NCBI RefSeq assembly: GCF_001815355.1
Contig: NZ_KV820368.1
Span: forward strand, 1-64,000
DNA from: Haemophilus sp. HMSC068C11
GTDB lineage: Bacteria; Pseudomonadota; Gammaproteobacteria; Enterobacterales; Pasteurellaceae
Direction: 5' to 3'
DNA length: 64,000 nucleotides
This document shows positions 18,575 to 26,972 of the stretch, in pieces. Both the position numbers and the translations under genes were made by a program. Each line of letters begins with the position of its first letter. The first letter of the stretch is position 1. Under the pieces are notes generated by a model. That model had not been told where the DNA came from and did not search any database. It worked only from the letters and a program-made list of their open reading frames with translations.

Positions 18575-19600
18575 ATGCAAAGTTTACAGCCGTTTCACAC
18601 CTTCAATATTCCAGCAAATGCACGTGAAATTATTGAAGCCACATCGATTGAACAAATCCAACAAGCTTGGCAAAAAGCACAAGCTGAAAATCTACCTGTC
18701 TTATTTTTAGGGCAAGGCAGCAATATGCTGTTTTTAGACGATTTCCAAGGTGTTGTAATTGTTAACCGTTTATCGGGTATTCAACATACAGAAGATAGTG
18801 ATTACCATTATTTGCATGTTAATGGTGGCGAAAATTGGCATCAGTTAGTGGAATGGTCACTCTCTCAAGGGATTGACGGCTTAGAAAATCTTGCACTTAT
18901 TCCCGGCTGTGCCGGATCGGCACCGATTCAAAATATTGGCGCGTATGGCGTAGAATTTAAAGATGTGTGCGATTACGTGGATGTATTGAATCTTAACACG
19001 GGCGAACAATTCCGTTTGCAGGCTAACGAATGTGAATTTGGTTATCGTGAAAGTATTTTCAAACATCACTATGCGCAAGGTTATGTGATTACAGCGGTTG
19101 GATTGAAATTAGCCAAAAATTGGCAACCGATTTTAAAATATGGCTCATTAGTGAATTTTGATCCTCAAACGGTAACGGCAAAACAAGTGTTTGATGAAGT
19201 ATGCCATATTCGCCGCAGCAAATTGCCCGATCCAAAAGAATTTGGCAACGCGGGCAGTTTCTTCAAAAATCCTGTGGTGAGTGCAGAACAATTTGCGAAA
19301 ATCCAAAAACAGGTCGAAAATCTACCGCACTTTCCACAACCAGATGGTTCAGTGAAACTGGCAGCGGGTTGGCTAATCGATCAATGCCATTTAAAAGGTT
19401 TTCAAATCGGTGGCGCGGCCGTTCATCAACAACAAGCTTTAGTGCTGATTAATAAAGGTAATGCCACTGGACAGGATGTTGTTAAGCTAGCACATCATAT
19501 CCGTCAAACTGTAGCGGGTAAATTTGGTGTGTATTTACAGCCAGAGGTACGCTTTATGGGCGCAAATGGCGAAGTAAATTCAGAGCAAGCCATTAGTTAA
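18575..19600 (+). CDS. murB: UDP-N-acetylenolpyruvoylglucosamine reductase
   Basis: A 341-residue FAD enzyme that reduces UDP-GlcNAc-enolpyruvate to UDP-MurNAc, the second committed step of peptidoglycan synthesis. FAD-binding motifs are [11 protein letters not shown] and [20 protein letters not shown]; the C-terminal domain has [10 protein letters not shown] with the proton-donating serine and PEVRFMG. It is the type I (E. coli-like) form. It follows narQ closely and precedes a DUF2322 gene by 19 bases. Confidence 0.96.
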   Translation: MQSLQPFHTFNIPANAREIIEATSIEQIQQAWQKAQAENLPVLFLGQGSNMLFLDDFQGVVIVNRLSGIQHTEDSDYHYLHVNGGENWHQLVEWSLSQGIDGLENLALIPGCAGSAPIQNIGAYGVEFKDVCDYVDVLNLNTGEQFRLQANECEFGYRESIFKHHYAQGYVITAVGLKLAKNWQPILKYGSLVNFDPQTVTAKQVFDEVCHIRRSKLPDPKEFGNAGSFFKNPVVSAEQFAKIQKQVENLPHFPQPDGSVKLAAGWLIDQCHLKGFQIGGAAVHQQQALVLINKGNATGQDVVKLAHHIRQTVAGKFGVYLQPEVRFMGANGEVNSEQAIS

Positions 19601-19619
19601 TTTATAGAGGAAAGCAATC

Positions 19620-19931
19620 ATGAACTTTAAAGACATTTTAGAGACTTTACCAAGCATTGAGCATCTAACAGGTTTGGATGTGCTAAACGGTGAAACCGTG
19701 ATTCATCATATTCCTGCCGCTCCAGGCAAGCTTGGCTCACTTCGTCTTTATCATGCGTTAGCAGAAAAATTTAACGGGAAATTAGACCGCACTTCTGCAC
19801 AACAAGGCATTGAATGGTTTGCTGAACACGTTGAAGATGCGAAACAAAATCCTGGAAAACACCCGAATATTGATTTATTGTTCAAAGTCGTTGCGGAAGA
19901 ATTGAATTATTCACTCATTCCATTAAAATAG
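19620..19931 (+). CDS. DUF2322 family protein
   Basis: A 103-residue soluble protein containing GETVIHHIPAAPGKLGSLRLYH, which fits DUF2322, a small family of unknown function found in Pasteurellaceae and some betaproteobacteria. No signal peptide or membrane segment is seen. AGAGGAAAG upstream is a good ribosome site. It lies in one strand with murB and ends 148 bases before rpoH. Confidence 0.75.
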   Translation: MNFKDILETLPSIEHLTGLDVLNGETVIHHIPAAPGKLGSLRLYHALAEKFNGKLDRTSAQQGIEWFAEHVEDAKQNPGKHPNIDLLFKVVAEELNYSLIPLK

Positions 19932-20079
19932 TTTGATAAATTTATCGCAATAAATTTGAACTTTTAATCGCTAAAAACTGTCAAATAGAACAAATTAAAG
20001 CTACAATAATTCTAAATATTGTGCTATAACTAAACGATTAATAAGTTGGGGCTTAGCTCCGCATGCTGTGAGGAGAAGA

Positions 20080-20922
20080 ATGAATAAAGAAACTCAAATG
20101 ATGTTAGTACCTCAAGGTAGCATCGAAGGCTATATTCGAGCAGCAAACGAATATCCGATGCTGACTGCAGAGGAAGAAAAAAGCTTAGCAGAACGTTTGT
20201 ATTATGACGGTGATATTGAAGCAGCGAAAAAGTTAGTTTTATCACACTTACGTTTTGTTATTCATGTTGCGCGTGGTTATTCAGGTTATGGATTACCGCA
20301 AGCAGATTTAATTCAAGAAGGTAATATCGGATTAATGAAAGCGGTAAAACGTTTTAATCCGGAAGTGGGTGTTCGCCTTGTATCTTTTGCGGTACATTGG
20401 ATCAAAGCAGAAATCCATGAATATGTCCTTCGCAACTGGCGTATTGTGAAAGTCGCAACCACGAAAGCACAACGTAAATTGTTCTTTAACCTACGTAAAA
20501 CTAAACAACGTTTAGGTTGGTTCAATGAAAACGAAGTGGATATGGTGGCGAATGAGCTTGGTGTGTCAAAAGAAGATGTCATCGAAATGGAATCCCGTAT
20601 GACAGGGGCTGATGTCGGCTTTGATTTGCCAACAGACGATGATGACGAAGCTTATGCACCTTCTTTATATTTAGAAGATAAAAGCTCAAACTTTGCGGCA
20701 GAACTTGAAAGCGAAAACTTTGAAGAACAAGCAACAGAAAAGTTAGGTACAGCCTTAGAAAATCTTGACGAACGTAGCCAAGATATTATCAAAGCACGTT
20801 GGTTAGATGATGATAAAGCCACCCTTCATGATCTTGCAGCAAAATATAATGTGTCTGCAGAACGTATTCGTCAGCTTGAAGCAAACGCACTGAAAAAACT
20901 TAAAAGTGCGGTTGATTTCTAA
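20080..20922 (+). CDS. rpoH: RNA polymerase sigma factor RpoH (sigma-32)
   Basis: A 280-residue heat-shock sigma factor directing transcription of chaperone and protease genes. It carries the diagnostic RpoH box [15 protein letters not shown], region 2 ([23 protein letters not shown]) and the region 4 helix-turn-helix ([19 protein letters not shown]). A GTG-initiated extension of four codons is possible, but AGGAG at 20071 lies inside it, so the ATG at 20080 is chosen. A TATAAC -10 at 20025 may be its promoter. A clean terminator follows. Confidence 0.96.
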   Translation: MNKETQMMLVPQGSIEGYIRAANEYPMLTAEEEKSLAERLYYDGDIEAAKKLVLSHLRFVIHVARGYSGYGLPQADLIQEGNIGLMKAVKRFNPEVGVRLVSFAVHWIKAEIHEYVLRNWRIVKVATTKAQRKLFFNLRKTKQRLGWFNENEVDMVANELGVSKEDVIEMESRMTGADVGFDLPTDDDDEAYAPSLYLEDKSSNFAAELESENFEEQATEKLGTALENLDERSQDIIKARWLDDDKATLHDLAAKYNVSAERIRQLEANALKKLKSAVDF

Positions 20923-20940
20923 GCCGTTTTGATAAAAAGA

Positions 20941-20968
20941 AACCTGTCGATTATCGACAGGTTTTTTT
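20941..20968 (+). terminator. Terminator of rpoH
   Basis: AACCTGTCGA and TCGACAGGTT pair over a 2-4 base loop, followed by T7. It lies between convergent rpoH and plsY. Confidence 0.92.
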
Positions 20969-20970
20969 AT

Positions 20971-21570
20971 TTATTTCTTCTTGGATTTTCCCCACATTTT
21001 ATCTTCTTGGCCTCGCCATAAGCGCTGAATATTGTCGTGGTGACGATAAATCAGCAAACAGCAAACTAAGGCAACGGGGAAGGTAAATTCCGGTTTAAGC
21101 CACCAAACATAAAATGGCACGAGAAGTGCCGTAATAACAGCACTTAATGAAGAATAACGACTAATTAAGAAGACTAACAACCATGTACCCAGCGTTGAGC
21201 CAGCGACGCCCCAAGAGATGGGCGCAATGGCACCGAATGCGGTCGCGACTCCTTTCCCGCCTTTAAATTGAAAAAAAATGGGGAAGATATGTCCTAAACA
21301 CGCCCCTAATGCAACCATGCCTAATTCAAATTGTGTGAGCCCTAAATAATAACCCGCCCAAACAGGTAACATCCCTTTTAAAATATCGCAAATTAATACT
21401 GCGAGCGCTGCCCAACGTCCACCAATACGTAATACATTGGTCGCACCAGGGTTATGAGAACCGTTTTTTCGCGGGTCAGGTAAGCCTGCAACTTTACAAA
21501 TCAAAATTGCACTGGAAATCGAACCCAGTAAATAAGCAAAAATCATATAAAAAAGGGCAAATAGGCTCAT
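20971..21570 (-). CDS. plsY: Glycerol-3-phosphate acyltransferase PlsY
   Basis: A 199-residue inner-membrane enzyme that transfers an acyl group from acyl-phosphate to glycerol 3-phosphate, the first step of phospholipid synthesis. The three loop motifs are present: the N-terminal [20 protein letters not shown] and [12 protein letters not shown]. The start MSLFALFY is preferred to one four codons upstream because GGAGCAC is its ribosome site. It is divergent from folB. Confidence 0.94.
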   Translation of the reverse strand: MSLFALFYMIFAYLLGSISSAILICKVAGLPDPRKNGSHNPGATNVLRIGGRWAALAVLICDILKGMLPVWAGYYLGLTQFELGMVALGACLGHIFPIFFQFKGGKGVATAFGAIAPISWGVAGSTLGTWLLVFLISRYSSLSAVITALLVPFYVWWLKPEFTFPVALVCCLLIYRHHDNIQRLWRGQEDKMWGKSKKK

Positions 21571-21667
21571 TTCGTGCTCCACAATCTTGATTGTATTTGA
21601 AAAACTTGTTCATTATTTTAACCAAACTTGATAGCATAAGCCCACTATATTTTTACAGGAATGAGAG

Positions 21668-22024
21668 ATGGATCGTATTTTTATTGAAGAATTAGTCGTC
21701 TTCGCACAAATTGGCATGTATGACTGGGAGCAACAAATTAAACAAAAGCTCGTTTTTGATTTGGAAATGGCATGGGATTGTCAAAAAGCCGCAGAAACAG
21801 ATGATGTGCAATACTGCCTCAATTATGCGGAAGTGAGTCAATTTATTTTAGATTATGTCCAAGCTAAGCCATTTTTATTGATTGAGCGAGTAGCTTATGA
21901 AGTAGCAGAACAATTACAACAACGTTTTGGGATTTTATGGTTACGTCTTAAATTAAGCAAACCGAAAGCCGTTGCTCAAGCTAGTAATGTGGGTATCATT
22001 GTAGAGCGCGGTGAGTTGAAATAA
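21668..22024 (+). CDS. folB: Dihydroneopterin aldolase
   Basis: A 118-residue enzyme of folate synthesis that cleaves dihydroneopterin to hydroxymethyl-dihydropterin and glycolaldehyde. Features are the N-terminal DRIFIEELVVFAQIGMYDWE with the family glutamate, CLNYAEVSQFI, and FLLIERVAYEVAEQL holding the substrate-anchoring glutamate. The catalytic lysine is in LKLSKPKAV. Length is normal. It is divergent from plsY, a common neighbour order in enterobacteria. Confidence 0.94.
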   Translation: MDRIFIEELVVFAQIGMYDWEQQIKQKLVFDLEMAWDCQKAAETDDVQYCLNYAEVSQFILDYVQAKPFLLIERVAYEVAEQLQQRFGILWLRLKLSKPKAVAQASNVGIIVERGELK

Positions 22025-22030
22025 TCGCTG

Positions 22031-22078
22031 AAAATTGACCGCACTTTGGAAATATCAAACCAAAGTACGGTTAATTTT
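22031..22078. terminator. Degenerate inverted-USS terminator between folB and the CDF gene
   Basis: TTGACCGCACTTTGG pairs with CCAAAGTACGGTTAA; one arm has the exact uptake core and the other carries a single substitution (AAGTACGGT). A/T runs flank it on both strands, serving convergent genes. Confidence 0.78.
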
Positions 22079-22690
22079 TTAAGTGTTTTTTAATGCCAAG
22101 CGAAATGCTCCAATTCCGCTTTTTAATACTAGCATGCTTAATATCATACTTGCCAATGGGTCAACCCATAACCATCCCAGAAAATAGGTACTGAGACCCG
22201 AAAGTATAGCAATAATGGAACCAAATAAATCGGTGAGTACATGTAGATACGCTGCTTTAATATTGAGATTATCATGATCGCTGTTCAACATTATCTTTGC
22301 AACGAAAAGATTCACCAATAATCCTAGAGATGCCACGCCAAGCATTGGTAATGCCATCATCTCGATGGGATTTTGCCAGCGTTGAATGGCTTCAACTAAA
22401 ATCATCAATGCCACAACAATCAATGAGCCGCTATTAAGTAGGGCAATGTATCGTTGTTTTTGAGTAGATAGAAACAACGCTAGCAAGGCTAAAAATAACG
22501 ATAAACTATCATTTGCCATGTGTCCCGCATCAGCCATGAGTGCCAAGCTGTTAAACCAATAGCCACCAACAAATTCGACAACCATAAAGCCGGTAATGAT
22601 AGCCAAACTGAGTGCTAAGATTTTTTTATCTTGTGGAATATGCGCATGAGATGAATGGTCATGGTGTTCATGGGAATGATGTTCGGACAT
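22079..22690 (-). CDS. CDF-family metal cation exporter
   Basis: A 203-residue cation diffusion facilitator. A His-rich leader (HHSHEHHDHSSHAH) is followed by six membrane segments. The zinc-site motifs HMAND in helix 2 and HVLTD in helix 5 are intact. The protein ends right after helix 6 and lacks the roughly 80-residue cytoplasmic C-terminal domain of most CDF proteins. The start at 22690 follows AGGAG; a start four codons earlier would place that site inside the gene. A MerR-type promoter and regulator lie divergently upstream, pointing to inducible export of zinc, cadmium or a similar ion. Confidence 0.86.
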   Translation of the reverse strand: MSEHHSHEHHDHSSHAHIPQDKKILALSLAIITGFMVVEFVGGYWFNSLALMADAGHMANDSLSLFLALLALFLSTQKQRYIALLNSGSLIVVALMILVEAIQRWQNPIEMMALPMLGVASLGLLVNLFVAKIMLNSDHDNLNIKAAYLHVLTDLFGSIIAILSGLSTYFLGWLWVDPLASMILSMLVLKSGIGAFRLALKNT

Positions 22691-22727
22691 ACTGCTCCTC
22701 ATTGTGTCTTTGATTAACTTGGGATAA

Positions 22728-22758
22728 AGTATAAAGTCCGTAGCAACTACAAGGTCAA
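22728..22758 (-). promoter_or_regulatory. MerR-type promoter with 19-bp spacer upstream of the CDF gene
   Basis: On the minus strand TTGACC (22753-22758) and TATACT (22728-22733) are separated by exactly 19 bases, the overlong spacer typical of promoters activated by DNA-distorting MerR regulators. The spacer holds an interrupted dyad, GTAG-TTG-CTAC. It lies between the CDF gene and the divergent regulator. Confidence 0.8.
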
Positions 22759-22775
22759 GGCTTAATTTTAGAAAG

Positions 22776-23159
22776 ATGAAGATTCATGAACTCAGCAAAC
22801 AAAGCGGTATTCATTTAGAAACGATTCGGTATTATGAAAAAATGGGGTTAATGCCAGAGCCTAAACGTCTAGCAAACGGTTATCGAGATTATGATGAAGC
22901 CAGTTTGAAGCAATTAAAATTTATTAAAACCTGCCGAGCGTTAGATTTTAGTTTGGCCGAAATTAAATATTTTAATGCGTTGAAAACGCAGCAATCTCAA
23001 CATTGCGAAGTGGATAGCATGTTGGCGAAACATTTGGTTTCAGTCGAAGAAAAAATTGCCGAACTGACTGAAATTAAACATTTCCTACAGAGTTTAATTA
23101 CCGAAGATGATCATCAAGCCTCAGATTGTAAAGCAATGGCTCAATTAAAAGCCTATTAA
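22776..23159 (+). CDS. MerR-family metal-responsive regulator
   Basis: A 127-residue activator. It has the N-terminal MerR helix-turn-helix (KIHELSKQSGIHLETIRYYEKMGL, residues 2-25 region), a dimerisation helix, and cysteines C77 and C118 with H113 at positions used for metal binding in CadR/PbrR/ZntR proteins. It probably senses zinc, cadmium or lead and activates the divergent CDF exporter. The copper-type CxxxxxxxC arrangement of CueR is absent, which argues against copper. Confidence 0.85.
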   Translation: MKIHELSKQSGIHLETIRYYEKMGLMPEPKRLANGYRDYDEASLKQLKFIKTCRALDFSLAEIKYFNALKTQQSQHCEVDSMLAKHLVSVEEKIAELTEIKHFLQSLITEDDHQASDCKAMAQLKAY

Positions 23160-23182
23160 GTGCGGTCTAAAAAATATCAAAA

Positions 23183-23204
23183 ATCCGCACGTTGATGTGC
23201 GGAT
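23183..23204. terminator. Hairpin between the MerR gene and nnrS
   Basis: ATCCGCAC and GTGCGGAT form an 8-base stem over a 6-base loop, and A/T runs flank it. It lies between convergent genes; a separate USS overlaps the end of the MerR gene. Confidence 0.65.
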
Positions 23205-23210
23205 AGGTTA

Positions 23211-24308
23211 TTATTCTGGATCATCTGTAAAGGCATTGTTTCGGAATATCGGCACAAAGGTTGCGAGATACAGTACAAAAACAATGGCAATTAAAATAGC
23301 CGGAATCGTGATAAAAAACAGCTCGTCCACATACATTAAACAAGCTCGGGAAAGCGCGGCTGTGAAAAGACAAAGCACGGCAAGGCGACAGAGTTTGGGA
23401 TAATCTAGTTTTGTAAAGCCACTATGCCATAATCCCGCGGTGAGCCAAATCATCATCATACTGCCGAGAATGCCGCCGAGTGTCACCATATGTAATGGAT
23501 CGGCAGTCGGTTCATCAATTAATTTATTGATGCCCATCCACAAATAGCCAATTGCGGCGAATAGTTGAAGGAAATAATAAGTACGCACGTAATGTTTACG
23601 TAGCAGTTCGTGGTGATGTAATTCGCGTAATTTAGCAAGCAAAATAAATCCAACCGCAAAGGCAGTAAAAGCGATAGTTTGCGCAGGTAACCATAATTCT
23701 GCAGCAGCATGAAGCAACAAGAATGTAATCGCGATATTTTTATACACGACATTTGGGATAAATACAGGATCTTTTAAGGTGCTTTCTTTCAGTGCCTCTG
23801 CGCCTAATAGAATGCTTACCCGAATCGATACAAACATTACAGCCGCCATATTTAAATGCACCTGTGCCCGCAATAATTTCAGGCTATCAGTCATGGCGTA
23901 AGCAGTCTGACAAACCGTAAATGCGGCAAGTAACATCAGTAAAGTAAAATTGTCGGTATTGCGATCCAACCAAAACAGCCAAGCACAAAAGAGTAACAAC
24001 ATGAGCCAATAAGCTGCCACTAAAAATGAGGCGGTTTGCGGGGAAAATGGCAATAACACCAATCCAGAAAGCAAGAGCACGGCTAAAATCGTCGCAATAG
24101 GTTTTAAATTACCTTTGTAATTTGTCCACTCAAGCATGGAAGCTGTCAGGAAACCGCCGTACGCCGCGGGCAACATAAATTCTAAGAAAATTTTGCGGTG
24201 TAGGATGAGATCATCGGGGCTGATGAAAAAGCTCAAAGCCCCCACAATCGCAAGAATGGCTGCACCAACAAAAAAGGGTCGCATCGGATGGGTAAAGAAA
24301 TTATTCAT
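23211..24308 (-). CDS. nnrS: NnrS family protein (nitric-oxide stress)
   Basis: A 365-residue protein with about ten to twelve membrane segments. The start PFFVGAAILAIVGALSFF, the HxxxxxxF pattern near HRKIFLEFMLPAAYGGFL, and conserved HLNMAA and PLHMVTLGGILGSMMM place it in the NnrS family. NnrS proteins bind haem and copper and protect against nitric oxide. Its start overlaps the stop of the ABC ATPase by 8 bases (ATGAATAA), so it is the last gene of a four-gene operon. This is unusual context for NnrS. Confidence 0.84.
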   Translation of the reverse strand: MNNFFTHPMRPFFVGAAILAIVGALSFFISPDDLILHRKIFLEFMLPAAYGGFLTASMLEWTNYKGNLKPIATILAVLLLSGLVLLPFSPQTASFLVAAYWLMLLLFCAWLFWLDRNTDNFTLLMLLAAFTVCQTAYAMTDSLKLLRAQVHLNMAAVMFVSIRVSILLGAEALKESTLKDPVFIPNVVYKNIAITFLLLHAAAELWLPAQTIAFTAFAVGFILLAKLRELHHHELLRKHYVRTYYFLQLFAAIGYLWMGINKLIDEPTADPLHMVTLGGILGSMMMIWLTAGLWHSGFTKLDYPKLCRLAVLCLFTAALSRACLMYVDELFFITIPAILIAIVFVLYLATFVPIFRNNAFTDDPE

Positions 24309-24993
24309 AATAATGGATTCCTTGAAATTCGCGTGCGACTACGGTTTCTTCAAAGGCTGAATTGCGTTCAGATAATGGCGTTGGCAAAGTAATCACATTT
24401 TGTATATCCATCCCTTTTGGAGAAAGCTGCATGATTTCTCGGCTTAATCGAGCCGCTTCAAAACGATCATGCGTCACTAAAATACAGGCCATGCCTTGTT
24501 GCTCAATTTTTTCCACTAACATAGTGGCTAAAATATTACGTAAATCGCGATCCAAACCGACAAAAGGTTCGTCCAATAAGGCTAAATCACAGCCGCATAG
24601 TAATAGACGCAAAAATGCCACGCGTTTTGCCATTCCACCCGATAATTCGGTCGGGTATTTATTTAAATCACCCGAAGAAAGCCCAATCTTTTCTGCCAGC
24701 GCAATGATTTCATGTTCATTTGGTTCATCCATAAAAATGGCAATATTCTGCATAGCCGTGAGATTTTCCAATAGACGATTTTCTTGAAACAGAAAGCCCG
24801 TTTTACGAAATGTATTCTTGATTTCCCCCGATTTTGGCGTTTCCAAACCTGAAATTAAACGTAGCACAGTGGTTTTGCCACAACCGCTTGGACCGAATAA
24901 AGTTTTCACTTCACCCGATTGTAAATCCATACTGAAATCGCGCACGATGGGATCGCGGAGAATTTCAAAACGCACCTTCTTTAAACTCAGCAT
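24301..24993 (-). CDS. ABC transporter ATP-binding protein (NitT/TauT-like)
   Basis: A 230-residue ATPase. Walker A is GPSGCGKTT, the signature LSGGMAKRV, Walker B CDLALLDEPF, and the switch histidine is in LVTHDRFEA. The start MLSLKKV is chosen because it overlaps the permease stop as TAATG with a good ribosome site. It powers import with the adjacent permease and binding protein and is translationally coupled to nnrS downstream. The short length fits the NitT/TauT family. Confidence 0.87.
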   Translation of the reverse strand: MLSLKKVRFEILRDPIVRDFSMDLQSGEVKTLFGPSGCGKTTVLRLISGLETPKSGEIKNTFRKTGFLFQENRLLENLTAMQNIAIFMDEPNEHEIIALAEKIGLSSGDLNKYPTELSGGMAKRVAFLRLLLCGCDLALLDEPFVGLDRDLRNILATMLVEKIEQQGMACILVTHDRFEAARLSREIMQLSPKGMDIQNVITLPTPLSERNSAFEETVVAREFQGIHYYE

Positions 24994-25790
24994 TATCTTC
25001 TCCACGGCATAAACAGGATTTCCAATGGCTTGGTAATCAAATATTCAAAGAGTGAAACAAACACAATCACCAACAGCACATAAGCCATCACTGTTGACGT
25101 ATCTAACATGGCTCTGGCATCGGCAATCTTTGCTCCGACACCCTCATTAGCCCCCAAAAGCTCAGCCATAATGACGACTTTTACGCCCATGGCAACCGCG
25201 ACGCCAATGCTGGAAATCACATAGCCTATGAGATGGGGAACATACAAATAGCGGATTTTTTTCCACAATCCGAGTTTGTACGCATCAAACAATTCTTCAT
25301 GTTGTTTGTTGACACTTGCCATACCCATGGCGGCACTGGCAAAGGTCAGCGGGGCGACTAATACGATAATGGTAAATAGCACGCTAGGATTGCCAAAGCC
25401 AAACCAAAATAATGCCATCACGACCCAAATAATTGGCGGCATGGCTAATAAAATCGTAATCACGGGTTTGAGCAATGCCATAGCAGTTTTAAAGCTGCCC
25501 GCAATCAGCCCTGTGGCTAAGCCTGCGACTAATGCAATGGTAATGCCCACCACGGAACGCCATAACGAAATGCCGATTTCGTTTTGTTGGAAATGCTCGA
25601 GCAGATCAAGGGCTTTTTGAAAAACATCCGCGGGCGCAGGCAGCATAAATTCACCAAATACTGCGCTGCCCCAAGCCCACAAGGCAACCACTATCATCGC
25701 CACACTCAAGCCGGTAAAGCCGCTCCAGAGATAGTCGATGATGTACAACAGAACAGGTTGTGGTTTACGGATTTTGTCAGTTTTAATCAT
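24993..25790 (-). CDS. ABC transporter permease (NitT/TauT-like)
   Basis: A 265-residue inner-membrane permease with about six spans and the coupling-loop EAA motif (ELFDAYKLGLWKKIRYLYVPH). The pattern matches nitrate/sulfonate/thiamine-precursor importers. It lies 21 bases after the binding-protein gene and overlaps the ATPase gene. The substrate cannot be read from it. Confidence 0.85.
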   Translation of the reverse strand: MIKTDKIRKPQPVLLYIIDYLWSGFTGLSVAMIVVALWAWGSAVFGEFMLPAPADVFQKALDLLEHFQQNEIGISLWRSVVGITIALVAGLATGLIAGSFKTAMALLKPVITILLAMPPIIWVVMALFWFGFGNPSVLFTIIVLVAPLTFASAAMGMASVNKQHEELFDAYKLGLWKKIRYLYVPHLIGYVISSIGVAVAMGVKVVIMAELLGANEGVGAKIADARAMLDTSTVMAYVLLVIVFVSLFEYLITKPLEILFMPWRR

Positions 25791-25811
25791 GTGTTGTAAT
25801 TCAGTTTTAAA

Positions 25812-26789
25812 TTAAGCCAAGAAGAATTTGTCATCCGGTAATTTACCACCTAAGAGTTTTGGATTGAACGCCATCAAGGTTTCATAGAATTGCATGATTT
25901 CATTCTTCAGTTCACTGGCTTTGGTCACCGTTAAGCGCGCACCGTCTAAGCCCATTTCAATAGCGGCTTCTGGTGCTGGCAGATAATTAGCGCCAATTTC
26001 AGCCGCACTTTTTCGGTTAGCCATAATCCAGTTTAACGCATCGCTTAAATCTTGATGGAATAGATCAAACTCTGCCTTATGTGCGTGGAAGTATTCTTCA
26101 TTGGCAATAATGCCTGCCATTGGAATAAGCGGTTTTGTATTAAATGCTTGTCTCCATTCTTTCACTAAATCAAACCCACGCACAATCTCCGTACCGACAA
26201 TTTTAGCTTTCTGCACAACGGCACTCGCCATTGGTTCTGGCAGAATGGCAGCATGGAAATCTTTCAGTAAGAACAAACCAATCGCTTCCGTTGGTGTGGC
26301 GGCATAAGTGATATCCACTTTATTAATATCAATATTCAGTTTTTTCAGTAAAGCTTGCAATACGATGTCAGGCATATCGTTTTTAAATGGCACAAGGATT
26401 TTTTTACCGACCAATTCTTGCGGTGAAGTGATAGGCGTACTTTTACACATCAACTGCGTAATGCCATTGGTAAGAATATTTACCATGCCAATTTGTTGCC
26501 CTTGATTACGTAAATTCACGCCCACATTACTTGGGCTCATCATCACTTTAAATTGCCCACTTGCCACACCCGCACGCAGTTGATCAGGTGAACGCCAAAT
26601 CTCTAATGCGACATTCGCTTGTTTGGCTAATTTACCTTGTGCTGCCGCCACCGCAATGGTCACACTTGGCATCGCTGGTGCACCATAAATGGTAAATTGT
26701 TCTTTTGTTGCAGCAAAGAGAGAAGGCGACATGCCCGCTGCCGTAAGTGCTGCGCCCATTCTTAAAAAATCACGTCTATTCAGTGCCAT
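25812..26789 (-). CDS. Tat-exported ABC substrate-binding protein
   Basis: A 325-residue periplasmic binding protein of the NMT1/SsuA-like fold. It begins MALNRRDFLRMGAALTAAG, a twin-arginine signal (RRDFLRM) ending near AxA at about residue 25. A frame extension of eight codons exists, but AAGGAGA just before the ATG at 26789 marks the start. Use of Tat suggests folding or cofactor loading before export. Grouping with NnrS hints at a ligand tied to anaerobic or nitrogen-oxide metabolism, but none is shown. A Fur-like site lies upstream. Confidence 0.82.
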   Translation of the reverse strand: MALNRRDFLRMGAALTAAGMSPSLFAATKEQFTIYGAPAMPSVTIAVAAAQGKLAKQANVALEIWRSPDQLRAGVASGQFKVMMSPSNVGVNLRNQGQQIGMVNILTNGITQLMCKSTPITSPQELVGKKILVPFKNDMPDIVLQALLKKLNIDINKVDITYAATPTEAIGLFLLKDFHAAILPEPMASAVVQKAKIVGTEIVRGFDLVKEWRQAFNTKPLIPMAGIIANEEYFHAHKAEFDLFHQDLSDALNWIMANRKSAAEIGANYLPAPEAAIEMGLDGARLTVTKASELKNEIMQFYETLMAFNPKLLGGKLPDDKFFLA

Positions 26790-26831
26790 AGCTATCTCCT
26801 TATGATGAAACAAGTCTAACGCCTATATTTT

Positions 26832-26850
26832 GATAATAGTTTTCATTAAT
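26832..26850. promoter_or_regulatory. Possible Fur box upstream of the ABC-nnrS operon
   Basis: GATAATAGTTTTCATTAAT matches the reverse complement of the 19-bp Fur consensus at 14 of 19 positions. It lies about 45 bases before the binding-protein start. AT-rich sequence makes chance matches easy, so this is tentative. Confidence 0.35.
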
Positions 26851-26878
26851 TATCTTACTGGAGATGACTAAAGTAAAG

Positions 26879-26914
26879 AAAGACCGTCTGAAAATTGAAT
26901 TTCAGACGGTCTTT
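26879..26914. terminator. Terminator hairpin resembling an inverted neisserial uptake sequence
   Basis: AAAGACCGTCTGAA and TTCAGACGGTCTTT form a perfect 14-base stem over an 8-base loop with T-rich flanks. Each arm has AGACCGTCTGAA, one base from the neisserial AG-DUS AGGCCGTCTGAA. It ends the exported-protein gene at 26973 and precedes the ABC operon. No second copy was noticed in the window. Confidence 0.82.
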
Positions 26915-26972
26915 TGTTTTAGTCTTAAAACAGCACACATATAAGTGCGGTCGTTTCTTTGTGTATTTTTAA

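Noticed and set aside
22079-22100. Frameshift at the end of the CDF gene removing its C-terminal domain
   Set aside because: The sequence right after the stop is an inverted-USS terminator, so no remnant of a lost domain is seen; the short form is taken as genuine.
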